A DNA stretch of 64,000 bases from Brooklawnia sp963780175. Lineage in GTDB: Bacteria; Actinomycetota; Actinomycetes; Propionibacteriales; Propionibacteriaceae. The notes beneath the pieces were generated by a model, which was not told the origin of the DNA, did not search any database, and worked only from the letters and a program-made list of their open reading frames with translations. The stretch covers positions 868,001 to 932,000 of the forward strand of contig CAWAAT010000001.1 in NCBI GenBank assembly GCA_963780175.1, in the 5' to 3' direction. The stretch's first letter is position 1; every line of letters starts with the position of its first letter. The position numbers and the translations under genes were made by a program. Of the stretch, positions 27,655-35,710 are shown in pieces.

Positions 27655-27683
27655 ACTATGCCCCTGCTTCGGGCAGGCGTCAA
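27655..27683 (-). promoter_or_regulatory. promoter of the SOS polymerase operon
   Basis: On the minus strand TTGACG (27683-27678) and CATAGT (27660-27655) are separated by exactly 17 bases. Transcription would start about 7 bases later, immediately before the LexA box, so bound LexA would block the polymerase. Confidence 0.65.
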
Positions 27684-27738
27684 GAGCTGGGGAAAACTCG
27701 CAGAAAGGCCGGCCGCACCGCACATCAGTACAGCGATT

Positions 27739-27755
27739 CCCCTTGTGAAAAGGGG
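27739..27755 (-). terminator. possible terminator hairpin after the GDPD gene
   Basis: CCCCTT pairs with AAGGGG across a five-base loop, 20 nt after the GDPD stop and before the SOS promoter. A second small palindrome (GAGTC-GA-GACTC, about 27764-27775) touches the stop. No clear U-tract. Confidence 0.35.
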
Positions 27756-27774
27756 CAGGGACGAGAGTCGAGAC

Positions 27775-28512
27775 TCAGCCGAGGATGCCGCGGGCCAGCG
27801 CGGGACGGTTGGTGATGATCGCGTCCACTCCCATCTGCGCCAGCGCGGCGATGGCTTCGGGGTCGTCCACCGTCCAGGGGTGGACGCGAAGCCCGGCCCG
27901 GTGGGCCTCGGCAACCATCTCGGAGTCCACCGTCAGCGCCATTGGGTGAAGTGCGCTCGCCCCGAATCCGGTGGCGTACTGCCAGGGGCGGACCAACTGC
28001 TCGGCGTACAGCACCCCCAGCCCGGCACCGGTACCCAGAGCGGCAAGTCTCACGAGGCTGTGGTGGTTGAACGAGGAGTACCAGATCTGTGGACTCAACC
28101 CGAACTCATTGACCAGCGCCTCAACCTCGGCCTCCATGCCCGGGTAGGCCACGATCGAGTTCTTCAACTCGATGTTGACCACCCGGTCGGTGCCGCTGAC
28201 AAGCTCAAGGACCTCGGTCAGCGTCGGGATCGGCACCTGGGCGTACCCCGGACGTCCGTTGCTGAAGTCGTGGCGACGCAATTGCTGGAAGGTCAACTCG
28301 GCGATCGATCCCGAACCGTCACTCGTACGCTCGATCGTCTCGTCATGGCAGACCACCAGGACGCCGTCACGAGTGCGCTGCACGTCCAGCTCGATCCCGT
28401 CCGCGCCCTGCTCGAAGGCGAGCCGAAAGGCCTGCAGGGTGTTCTCAGGAGCTTCTGCCGAGGCACCGCGATGGCCCCAGATGCCGGTCACGTTTCGCAT
28501 CGTAACAGCCAT
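27775..28512 (-). CDS. glycerophosphodiester phosphodiesterase
   Basis: GDPD enzymes hydrolyse glycerophosphodiesters to glycerol-3-phosphate and an alcohol. The 245-residue TIM-barrel protein contains WGHRGASAEAPENTLQAF (catalytic His and the HRG/PENT signature), GIELDVQRTRDG (metal-binding Glu and Asp), CHDETIERTSDGSG (second catalytic His) and late strands with NIELK. There is no signal peptide, so it is probably cytoplasmic. GAGGACCTCG precedes ATG 28512; ATG 28500 is an alternative. It stands alone upstream of the SOS operon on the same strand. Confidence 0.93.
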   Translation of the reverse strand: MAVTMRNVTGIWGHRGASAEAPENTLQAFRLAFEQGADGIELDVQRTRDGVLVVCHDETIERTSDGSGSIAELTFQQLRRHDFSNGRPGYAQVPIPTLTEVLELVSGTDRVVNIELKNSIVAYPGMEAEVEALVNEFGLSPQIWYSSFNHHSLVRLAALGTGAGLGVLYAEQLVRPWQYATGFGASALHPMALTVDSEMVAEAHRAGLRVHPWTVDDPEAIAALAQMGVDAIITNRPALARGILG

Positions 28513-28628
28513 CGAGGTCCTCGACCCTGCCCGCCGATGTCAGGCCATCAAACGTTCGCTCGGTTCGAATCGTCGTCAGGTCGGCCCCCGAGATCTCCAG
28601 TCTCGACCTCAACTCGAACTTGCGAAGC

Positions 28629-28657
28629 TTGGCAGACCCACGGGGACCCGCTAATAC
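28629..28657 (+). promoter_or_regulatory. candidate promoter of the glucosaminidase gene
   Basis: TTGGCA at 28629-28634 and TAATAC at 28652-28657 are 17 bases apart. The -35 element is close to consensus, the -10 element is weak. Transcription would start about 35 nt before the gene. Confidence 0.4.
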
Positions 28658-28699
28658 TCATCGGGACTCAACGCTCCTGCGCCTGACATGAGGGTAACC

Positions 28700-30516
28700 A
28701 TGCTGCTCCACCTGCGTCGACTGCTCCTCATCCTGCTCGTCCCCGTGGTTGGCGCAGGCGCACTGCTGGGTCTGGATCGTGCAGAGAAGGCGGCTCCACT
28801 GGCCGATACCTCCTCCAGTGCGCCCGCTCGAGTCGTTCCCACCCCCAGCAAGGCGACTCCGACCACCGGTCCCCGCACCACGTCCTCACCCACAAGGCCT
28901 TCATCGCCCTCCGGCGTCGCGTCCACAACGATTCCAGCCACGGCACCCTTCGTCGCGTACACCAGCACGAACGCTGACCCAGTCGTCGAGTACACGACCA
29001 CAGCCCCCACCACCAGCACCGCACCCCCCACCACCACGACCGCACCCCCCACCACCAGCTCAGCCCCCACCACCAGCTCAGCCCCCACCACCACCGCACC
29101 CACCACCACGACCGCAGCCCCCACCAGCACCGCACCCCTCACCACCAGCTCAGCCCCCACCACCAGCTCAGCCCCCACCACCACCGCACCCACCACCACG
29201 ACCGCAGCCCCCACCAGCACCGCACCCCTCACCACCAGCTCAGCCCCCACCACCACCGCACCCACCACCACGACCGCACCCCCCACCACCAGCTCAGCCC
29301 CCACCACCACGACCGCACCCCCCACCACCACCAGCTCAGCCCCCACCACCACCACCGCACCCCTCACCACCAGCTCAGCCCCCACCACCACGACCGCACC
29401 CCCCACCACCACCACGACCGCACCCCCCACCACCAGCTCAGCCCCCACCACCACGACCGCACCCCCACCACCACCAGCTCAGCCCCCACCACCACCACCG
29501 CACCCCCCACCACGAGCTCAGCCCCCACCACCACCACCGCACCCCCCACCACGAGCTCAGCCCCCACCACCACGACCGCACCCCCCACCACGACGACCGC
29601 ACCCCCCACCACCACCACCACCGCACCCCCCACCACGAGCGCACCCCCCACCACCAGCGCTCCCACAGCCGACCCCGGCGAGGCGGTGGTCGTGCCGTAC
29701 ACCAAGCAGGCGACCTTCATCGCGGCCATCGCCCCGATGGCCCAGGCCTCCCAGCAGACCTACGGCGTCCCTGCCTCGGTGACGATCGCCCAGGCGATCC
29801 TCGAATCGGGCTGGGGTGGCAGCACGCTGTCCCGATACGGGCAGGCGTACTTCGGGGTCAAGTGCAGTTCGACGAACTACGGCCCCTACGCGACAGCCTG
29901 CATCCCGCTGCCGACCTGGGAGGTCATCAACGGAGCGGACGTCACGGTGATGGCCTACTTCCGGTCCTACGACTCGCTGACCGACTCGGTCCTCGACCAC
30001 GGCAGCTTCCTGCGCACCAACAGCCGCTACGCGGCGGCCTTCAACACGACCGATCCGGCCCGGTTCGCCCAGGCGATTGCGGCTGCCGGCTACGCCACCG
30101 ACCCGGCCTACGCGTCCAAGCTGATCAGCATCATCGACTCCAACAACCTGCGCCGCTTCGACCAGGGTGCGCGGGCAGGGACGGTGCCGGTGACCGGCGC
30201 GATCGGGGCGCTCTACGCATCGATGGGCGGTGTGGACGGCCCGCTTGGCACCGCGGTCGGCATCGAGTCCGCCGGCCCGGTCACGGGGTCCCGGATGGTG
30301 ACCTTCGACACCGGTACCATCATCTCCACTCCTGGTGCCGGAACCCACGCCCTCACCGGCGTCATCTGGGATCATTACCGTCTCAACCCCGGCGTCCGCA
30401 GCGACCTGGGCGTTCCAACGGGCGACCAGTTCACCGATGGGGAAACGACCGAGCAGCAGTTCCAGGGTGGATCCATCATCTACACCGATGCAGAGGGCGC
30501 TGTCGTTCGCGGTTAG
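28700..30516 (+). CDS. secreted glucosaminidase with Thr/Pro linker and LGFP repeats, frameshifted
   Basis: One gene split by a single-base deletion. The first part (28700 onward) encodes a signal peptide or anchor (MLLHLRRLLLILLVPVVGAG) and a ~220-residue linker of TTTTAPP/TTSSAP units. At 29462-29466 a C run has five bases where sibling units have six, shifting the frame. One frame over, the linker continues without a stop into VVVPYTKQATFIAAIAP and a glucosaminidase (FlgJ/endo-beta-N-acetylglucosaminidase type) domain with the catalytic Glu in IAQAILESGWGGS, then LGFP-like repeats (YASMGGVDGPLGTAVG; YRLNPGVRSDLGVPTG). ATG 28700 has GAGGG upstream; 28688 has none. As written, protein from the first start ends at 29782 in nonsense sequence. 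Repaired length is about 605 residues. It is a predicted wall hydrolase. Confidence 0.85.
28999..29664 (+). repeat. G-depleted low-complexity tract encoding TTTTAPP/TTSSAP repeats
   Basis: About 660 bases built from ACC, CCC, GCA and AGC codons. The plus strand has almost no G, and the minus strand is full of short G runs (GGTGGTGGGGGG). A 30-codon block (TTSSAP twice, TTTAP, TTTTAAP, TSTAPL) is repeated in tandem essentially without change at about 29052-29231. The tract is a flexible, probably glycosylated or wall-spanning linker. Its C5/C6 runs are prone to slippage and misassembly. Confidence 0.9.
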
Positions 30517-30521
30517 CCCGA

Positions 30522-30537
30522 CCTCTGAGCCCAGAGG
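30522..30537 (+). terminator. small hairpin after the glucosaminidase gene
   Basis: CCTCTG pairs with CAGAGG over a four-base loop, five bases after the stop codon. No U-tract follows, so this is only a possible terminator. Confidence 0.3.
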
Positions 30538-30569
30538 CACCGATCACTCCACCGCTGCAAGCCACGATG

Positions 30570-30599
30570 TAGGCTTACTCCTCAGGGCATTTTCTGAGG
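30570..30599 (+). promoter_or_regulatory. helD -10 box and leader hairpin
   Basis: TAGGCT at 30570-30575 is a TANNNT -10 candidate. The leader then contains CCTCAG (30580-30585) and CTGAGG (30594-30599), able to pair across eight bases; the second arm overlaps the ribosome site GAGG, so folding could mask translation. Confidence 0.4.
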
Positions 30600-30609
30600 A
30601 CGGATCATC

Positions 30610-32868
30610 TTGACCGAAGCACACACCCCGGACGCTGCCGCACTACTGGCCAGCGAATTGGCCGTCGAGCAGGCACATGTCGACACGGTGTACCGACATC
30701 TGGCGAAGGCAAAAGCGTCGGCACGAGGTGCGGCGGCCGAGGGACGGGCGAAGTTCCGCACCGACCGCGCCGACTGGATGCGCGAAGAGGACGGCACCGC
30801 ACTGTTCGAAAGGGACGCCTTCGCCTACCAGGCCACCCGGCGGCTGGCGGTCCTGGACGCCCAGCACGAGGGTCTGGTGTTCGGGCGCCTCGACTTCACC
30901 TCCGCCGAGAAGCGCTACGTCGGGCGAATCGGGGTTCGCGACGACGATTACGAGCCGCTGGTGCTCGACTGGCGGGCGCCCGCGGCCGAGGCCTTCTACC
31001 GGGCCACCGCAGCCGACCCCATGGGGGTGGTGCGTCGACGGGTGCTGCGCTGTCGCGACGACAGGGTGATCGGCATCGAGGACGACCTGCTCGACGAGGA
31101 CAGCGGCGCCAGCCTGGTCGTCATCGGGGAGGGCGCCCTGATGGCGTCCCTCAAACGTGCCCGGGGCCCGCAGATGCGCGACATCGTGGCCACCATCCAG
31201 GCCGAACAGGACGAGGCCATCCGCGCCCCCTACCAGGGCGTCACGGTGATCTCCGGGGGGCCGGGCACCGGCAAGACGGTCGTGGCACTGCACCGGGCCG
31301 CCTTCCTGCTCTACTCCCACCGCAGGCGCCTCGAGCAGGGCGGCGTCCTGGTGGTGGGTCCGACAGATGTCTTCATGAGTTACATCGAGCGGGTGCTACC
31401 CGGCCTCGGTGAGGACGCGGTGACCCTGAAGTCGGTCGGTGAACTGGCCACCGACGTCCTGGGATTCAGCAGTCAACGGGTGGACGACGCGCAGGCGGCA
31501 CTCATCAAGGGCAGCCTGCGCATGGTGTCGGTGCTGCGTCGCGCCGTGCATGAACCGTTGACTCCGGAGAACATGATGTTGCGGGTCAGCGTCAAGGGCG
31601 AGATCCTGACGCTCTCCCCCGCCGAACTGGCCCACATCAGACGCGAGGTGTTGTCGTCTCACAAGGCCAACCGGGCGCGAGACGCCGCCGAGAAGGCCCT
31701 CAGCGACGCCCTGTGGCGCAAACTACCCACCGACATAGCTGCGCTCCTGGACCTGCCTCGTGACCTGTTCGACGACATCGTCACCTCGCAGGCCGGTTAC
31801 GTTATGTTCCTCCGCGCCTGGTGGCCGAGCCTCAGCCCCGAGATGGTGCTCTCGCGGCTGGCCGATCCAGCACTGTTGCACAAGTTCGCCCACGATGTGC
31901 TCAGCGACGCTGAGCGTCAGGCGATCTCGGAGAGCCTTGCACACGCCCGTGGCTTCGTCCCCGACAGCGAGCATCCGCGTCCGGCCTGGACCGTCAGCGA
32001 CATCGCCCTGCTGGATGAGTTGGCCGCCATGATCGGCCCACCACCCGTCGAGGTGGAAACCGATCCCACCCTGTTCCTGGCGGATGGTTCAGAGGTTTCC
32101 GAGATCGTCACCCTGGCCGACCGGCTGAGCAGCCGTCACGAGTTCGATCCCGACGAGGACCCTGCCGTCACCCATTCCCACGTCCTGGTCGACGAGTCCC
32201 AGGACATCACCCCGATGCAGTGGCGGATGCTGCGCAGGCGCGGACCGCAGGCGTCCTGGACGTTGGTGGGCGATCCCGCGCAGAGCTCCTACCCGAACAA
32301 CGAGGAGACTCGACGGGCGATGCGCGAACTGGTCGGACGCGGCGCCTCGCGCACCTTCCGGTTGTCGACCAACTACCGGTCCCCCGCCGAGGTCATGGAA
32401 CTTGCCGGTCGAGTGATCTCGGCGGTCTACCCGGAAGCTGACCTGCCGCGGGCGATCCGCCACACCGGGGTGGCACCTCAGTTGCTCACCACCACCCCCG
32501 ATGGCCTCCCGGACTCGCTGGCCGCCATCCTCACTCACCTGGCGGCCGAGGTCGAGGGCACCATCGCGGTGATCACCGCGGCGGGACGCCACCGTGAGGT
32601 CAGCAGGCTGCTGTCGGATCTGCCGATGCCGAAGGGCACCCACGAGAGACTGGCCGTCCTGACGGCGCTGCAGGTCAAGGGCCTGGAGTACGACGCCGCG
32701 GTGGTGGTGGGCCCTGACGAAATCGTCGAACAGACCCCCGGTGGCGTCCGCATCCTCTACGTGGCATTGACGCGGCCGACCCAACGGCTGGTGACTCTCG
32801 ATCTCAGCGGCGACCAGCCCGCAACATGGCGAGAATCTCTCGCGTGGCCGCCGACCGATTCTGAGTGA
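30610..32868 (+). CDS. helD: HelD-type RNA polymerase-recycling ATPase
   Basis: HelD is a UvrD-like SF1 ATPase that removes stalled or drug-bound RNA polymerase from DNA; some actinobacterial homologues give rifamycin tolerance. The 752-residue protein has the N-terminal coiled arm (ELAVEQAHVDTVYRHL), Walker A SGGPGTGKTVVALHRAAFL, Walker B HVLVDESQDITPMQWRML, VGDPAQSSYP, and the C-terminal motifs LSTNYRSPAEVMELA, LEYDAAVVVGP and LYVALTRPTQRLV. It starts at TTG 30610 with GAGG upstream. The stop lies 65 nt inside the 3' end of convergent metF. Whether it belongs to the rifamycin-inducible class cannot be told here; no rifamycin-associated element was recognised. Confidence 0.9.
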   Translation: MTEAHTPDAAALLASELAVEQAHVDTVYRHLAKAKASARGAAAEGRAKFRTDRADWMREEDGTALFERDAFAYQATRRLAVLDAQHEGLVFGRLDFTSAEKRYVGRIGVRDDDYEPLVLDWRAPAAEAFYRATAADPMGVVRRRVLRCRDDRVIGIEDDLLDEDSGASLVVIGEGALMASLKRARGPQMRDIVATIQAEQDEAIRAPYQGVTVISGGPGTGKTVVALHRAAFLLYSHRRRLEQGGVLVVGPTDVFMSYIERVLPGLGEDAVTLKSVGELATDVLGFSSQRVDDAQAALIKGSLRMVSVLRRAVHEPLTPENMMLRVSVKGEILTLSPAELAHIRREVLSSHKANRARDAAEKALSDALWRKLPTDIAALLDLPRDLFDDIVTSQAGYVMFLRAWWPSLSPEMVLSRLADPALLHKFAHDVLSDAERQAISESLAHARGFVPDSEHPRPAWTVSDIALLDELAAMIGPPPVEVETDPTLFLADGSEVSEIVTLADRLSSRHEFDPDEDPAVTHSHVLVDESQDITPMQWRMLRRRGPQASWTLVGDPAQSSYPNNEETRRAMRELVGRGASRTFRLSTNYRSPAEVMELAGRVISAVYPEADLPRAIRHTGVAPQLLTTTPDGLPDSLAAILTHLAAEVEGTIAVITAAGRHREVSRLLSDLPMPKGTHERLAVLTALQVKGLEYDAAVVVGPDEIVEQTPGGVRILYVALTRPTQRLVTLDLSGDQPATWRESLAWPPTDSE

Positions 32869-33691
32869 AGAAGTGCAGGCCCGGGGCGCGTCCGCCCAGT
32901 AGTCGCTCACACAGCTCGGCGGCAATCTGGGAGCCGGTGGCACGCACCCTTTCGGCGTCATCGGGGGCCGCCAGCAGCCGCTCGGCCACCTTGGCTGGAA
33001 TGGCGGCGCCGGACATCTCGGCGAACCTGCCCAGCTGACGAACACTGGTCACCGGCATGATGCCCGGGACGATCGGCAGCGTGCAGCCGGCGCTACGTGC
33101 CCGCCCGACCAGTTCGAAGTATCGGCCCAGGTCGAAGAAGAGCTGGGTGACCGCGAAACTGGCGCCGGCCTGCTGCTTGCCCAGCAGGATCTGGGCATCG
33201 ACCTCCAGGGTCGAGGACGCATGACCGTCGGGAAACGCGGCCACCCCCACGCAGAAGTCGCCACGCGAACGGATCAGTTCGACCAACTCGGTGGCATTCG
33301 CCAGACCTCGCGGGTGGGGTTCCCAAGGCGCTGACGGACCACCCGGCATGTCCCCGCGGATCGCCAGGATGTCGTGCACGCCGGAGTCGCCGTAGGCGTC
33401 AATGACCGCCTTCAGTTCGTCCACGGTCTGCCCGGTGCACGTCAGGTGGCCCATCACCCGGAAATCCGTGGTGTTCCTGATCGACATGGTGGCGTCCAGC
33501 GTGCGCTGGCGGCTCGACCCGTTGGCCCCGTAGGTCACCGACACCCAGTCCGGACGCAGCGGCTCCAGCTCGGCGATGGTCCGCGTGAGCAGTTGCTGAC
33601 CCGCCTCGTCCTTCGGCGGAAAGAACTCGAAGCTGAAGGTGGGGCCAACAGCGGTGCTCAGCAGTTCGCCAATGGTCAGCTCAAGTGACAT
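32804..33691 (-). CDS. metF: 5,10-methylenetetrahydrofolate reductase
   Basis: MetF reduces 5,10-methylene-THF to 5-methyl-THF for methionine synthesis, using FAD. The 295-residue TIM-barrel protein has FSFEFFPPKDE (catalytic Glu), DWVSVTYGANGSSR, HLTCTGQT, DILAIRGDMPGG and SFAVTQLFFDLGRYFE. ATG 33691 is placed 7 nt after a TAGACT box, implying a leaderless message; the open frame extends 77 codons further but is a shadow of the promoter region. It is divergent from the prenyl synthase across 70 nt. In mycobacteria a MetF-like gene is also next to idsA2, so a variant function is possible, though the motifs here look canonical. Confidence 0.92.
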   Translation of the reverse strand: MSLELTIGELLSTAVGPTFSFEFFPPKDEAGQQLLTRTIAELEPLRPDWVSVTYGANGSSRQRTLDATMSIRNTTDFRVMGHLTCTGQTVDELKAVIDAYGDSGVHDILAIRGDMPGGPSAPWEPHPRGLANATELVELIRSRGDFCVGVAAFPDGHASSTLEVDAQILLGKQQAGASFAVTQLFFDLGRYFELVGRARSAGCTLPIVPGIMPVTSVRQLGRFAEMSGAAIPAKVAERLLAAPDDAERVRATGSQIAAELCERLLGGRAPGLHFFTQNRSAATREILAMLRAGRR

Positions 33692-33698
33692 GCCCCGA

Positions 33699-33704
33699 AG
33701 TCTA
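33699..33704 (-). promoter_or_regulatory. -10 box of leaderless metF
   Basis: Minus-strand TAGACT ends 7 nt before the metF ATG, so transcription should begin at or next to the start codon. Confidence 0.55.
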
Positions 33705-33749
33705 GGCCGCCGACAGCGACGAGCCCGGTCACCGTCTCGCCGATGCCGG

Positions 33750-33755
33750 TAGCGT
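33750..33755 (+). promoter_or_regulatory. -10 box of leaderless prenyl synthase gene
   Basis: TAGCGT ends 6 nt before ATG 33762. It is back to back with the metF -10 box, 45 bases apart. Confidence 0.6.
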
Positions 33756-33761
33756 GAGGCC

Positions 33762-34856
33762 ATGCACCTGTCTGCAACCGACCCGATCTCGGCGGACTTT
33801 CGCGCCCGCATCGACGTCCAGATCGAGACATTCCTCTCGGCGATGGGCGACCGGCTGCGCCCCGTGTCACCGCTGTTGACCACCCTCACCGCAGTTGCAG
33901 CAGACCTCTCCCGCGGCGGCAAGAGGATCCGGCCGGCCTTCGCCTACTGGGGGTACGTGGCGGCGGCCGGCGAGGCCAAGGTGCCCGATGCGCTGTGGCC
34001 GGCGATCAGCGCGATCGAATTGCTGCACGTAGGTGTCCTCATGCACGACGACGTGCTCGACGCTGCCGACACCCGGCGCGGGCGACCGTCCGCGCACCGC
34101 CAATTCGAGACCTGGCACCGCGAGCGGCACGGGCAGGGGGACGCGGCGGAGTTCGGGCGAGCGATGGCGGTGCTGCTGGGTGACCAGCTGCTGGTGTGGT
34201 CTGGTGAACTGGCCGAGTACGCAGACCTGCCCGAGGACGCCTGGCGGGCAGCACGGCCCTACTGGCACAAGGTGCGAACCGAGGTCAACAGCGGTCAGGT
34301 GCTCGACGTCTGCGCCCAGTACGGCATCCACGCAGACGTCCACCCCGATCTGGCAGTGGTCGCCGCCCGCGTGCTGGAGGAGAAGACGTCACGCTACACG
34401 GTGCAACGTCCCGTCCAGTTCGGAGCTGCGGCCGCAGGAGGCGACGCCGAACTGCTGGCAGCGCTGGGCCGCTACGGGTTGGCGCTGGGTCGCGCCTTCC
34501 AGTTGCGCGACGACCTGCTCGGCGTCTTCGCCAGCGAGCAACAGACCGGCAAACCGGCGGCCGGTGACGTGCGGGAGGGCAAACGAACAGTCCTGATGGC
34601 CAAGACACTCGCCAGGCTCAACGACCTGGATCGCGGCGAACTCGAGGCCATGCTGGGACGCTCAGACCTCGACTCCACCCAGGTCGACCGGGCTCGCACC
34701 CTGATCGAGGGTTCGGGGGCGGTCGCCGAGGTGGAGGAGACGATCTCCCAGGATCACGCTGCTGCGCTGGCGGCGCTGAACCAGACACCCTTGCGTGAAC
34801 CTGGACGCGTCGCGCTGATCGAACTCGCGCGCCAGTGTGTCCAGCGGGACAACTGA
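33762..34856 (+). CDS. idsA: polyprenyl (geranylgeranyl-type) diphosphate synthase
   Basis: A trans-prenyltransferase that condenses isopentenyl diphosphate with an allylic diphosphate. The 364-residue product has RGGKRIRPAF (diphosphate binding), the first Asp-rich motif HDDVLDAADTRRGRPS, RAFQLRDDLLGVFA as the second Asp-rich motif, and GDVREGKRTVLMA. The second motif reads DDLLG, as in short-chain actinobacterial synthases, suggesting a C15-C20 product; chain length is inference. It sits in the position of mycobacterial idsA2, upstream of the PASTA kinase and aroG. The message is predicted to be leaderless. Confidence 0.9.
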   Translation: MHLSATDPISADFRARIDVQIETFLSAMGDRLRPVSPLLTTLTAVAADLSRGGKRIRPAFAYWGYVAAAGEAKVPDALWPAISAIELLHVGVLMHDDVLDAADTRRGRPSAHRQFETWHRERHGQGDAAEFGRAMAVLLGDQLLVWSGELAEYADLPEDAWRAARPYWHKVRTEVNSGQVLDVCAQYGIHADVHPDLAVVAARVLEEKTSRYTVQRPVQFGAAAAGGDAELLAALGRYGLALGRAFQLRDDLLGVFASEQQTGKPAAGDVREGKRTVLMAKTLARLNDLDRGELEAMLGRSDLDSTQVDRARTLIEGSGAVAEVEETISQDHAAALAALNQTPLREPGRVALIELARQCVQRDN

Positions 34857-34879
34857 GGACGCCCACCCTGCCGCACAGC

Positions 34880-35569
34880 TCAGGTGAGCCCCCCCGGCTG
34901 GTCGGTGTCCCCTAGCCTGAACGCCCCCATGGCGACCTCGCCCATGTCTGCTTGCCAGCTGGTCAGCAACTCGTCGCGGAAGTCAGCCACCAGTTGACCG
35001 GCCGTGGACTGCGGCCGGGAACGTGACACCACCGCCAGGTCGAAGGCCAACCGTCGAGCACCGGCCTTGATCACCTCGCGTGCCTGTTCCAGGGATGCCA
35101 CCTGCACGAACCACGGTCGCGACCCACGCTGGGACGGTGGGGCCGACAGCACAGCATCCGCCACAAGTTCGGGTGTGAGCACCAGCGCGTCAACCCGGTC
35201 ATCTGTCAGGGCGGCCCGGAGGTGTGCGGGTGACGTCACCACGGCCAGGTTCAGCGAGTGCTCATGAATGCGCTCGCGCACCTCGGACGCCTTGGCGGCC
35301 ACGAGATCGGCGTTGGCCCGGCCTGTCAGCCGAGCCTCGCCGGCCAGGCCGAGCAGGACGCGTCCGTCACTGGCCTGTTGGGCCGCCCGGTGGCCCAACA
35401 GCAGGTCGTCTGGTCGGGCGTCCGGCTGCGTGAGGACCACCAGGTCGGCGCGGGCCGTGCACAGCTGCCCCACCAGGGCACTCAGCGTGCGCGGATGATC
35501 CTGCAGTCCGACCCAGACCAGGGTCTTGGCGCTGCCCAGTCTCGTTCTCATCCCCAGCATCGCTGTCAC
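34880..35569 (-). CDS. hypothetical protein, possible TIM-barrel fold
   Basis: Not recognised with confidence. The 229-residue protein has alternating predicted strands and helices (TLVWVGLQD; ADLVVLTQPDARPD; GRVLLGLAG; LNLAVVTSPAHLRAAL; DALVLTPELV) that loosely recall thiamine-phosphate-synthase-like TIM barrels, but the phosphate loops and catalytic residues of ThiE are not evident. No signal peptide or membrane helix. The GTG at 35569 is 6 nt after TAGGGT, predicting a leaderless message. It is divergent from the PASTA kinase, where mycobacteria have an unrelated small DNA-binding kinase substrate. Confidence 0.6.
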   Translation of the reverse strand: MTAMLGMRTRLGSAKTLVWVGLQDHPRTLSALVGQLCTARADLVVLTQPDARPDDLLLGHRAAQQASDGRVLLGLAGEARLTGRANADLVAAKASEVRERIHEHSLNLAVVTSPAHLRAALTDDRVDALVLTPELVADAVLSAPPSQRGSRPWFVQVASLEQAREVIKAGARRLAFDLAVVSRSRPQSTAGQLVADFRDELLTSWQADMGEVAMGAFRLGDTDQPGGLT

Positions 35570-35575
35570 GGTCCC

Positions 35576-35581
35576 ACCCTA
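35576..35581 (-). promoter_or_regulatory. -10 box of the 34880-35569 gene
   Basis: Minus-strand TAGGGT followed by 6 nt and GTG 35569: a leaderless arrangement. Confidence 0.55.
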
Positions 35582-35641
35582 GGCCAGTCGCGACTCGACG
35601 TCGCCGGGATCGCCGTGATGTCCGCCGTGGGGCTGGTCATC

Positions 35642-35677
35642 TAGACTGGGAGGGCCGTCTGCCCGGACGCAGACGGC
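35642..35677 (+). promoter_or_regulatory. kinase promoter -10 box and 5' leader hairpin
   Basis: TAGACT (35642-35647) is the probable -10 box. About 7 nt later the transcript would open with a perfect 8-bp hairpin: GCCGTCTG (35654-35661) and CAGACGGC (35670-35677) with an 8-base loop. A stem at the very 5' end may protect the message or affect translation. Confidence 0.5.
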
Positions 35678-35710
35678 GTCCGCGTGCCAACCCCGACCGA
35701 TCTGGAGCCC

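Noticed and set aside
29052..29664. CRISPR-like array
   Set aside because: The repeats are contiguous coding triplets without unique spacers, and no cas genes are present.
28749..30572. A 607-codon Pro/His-rich open frame over the glucosaminidase gene
   Set aside because: It is the third frame of the Thr/Pro repeat and reads nonsense through the conserved hydrolase domain.
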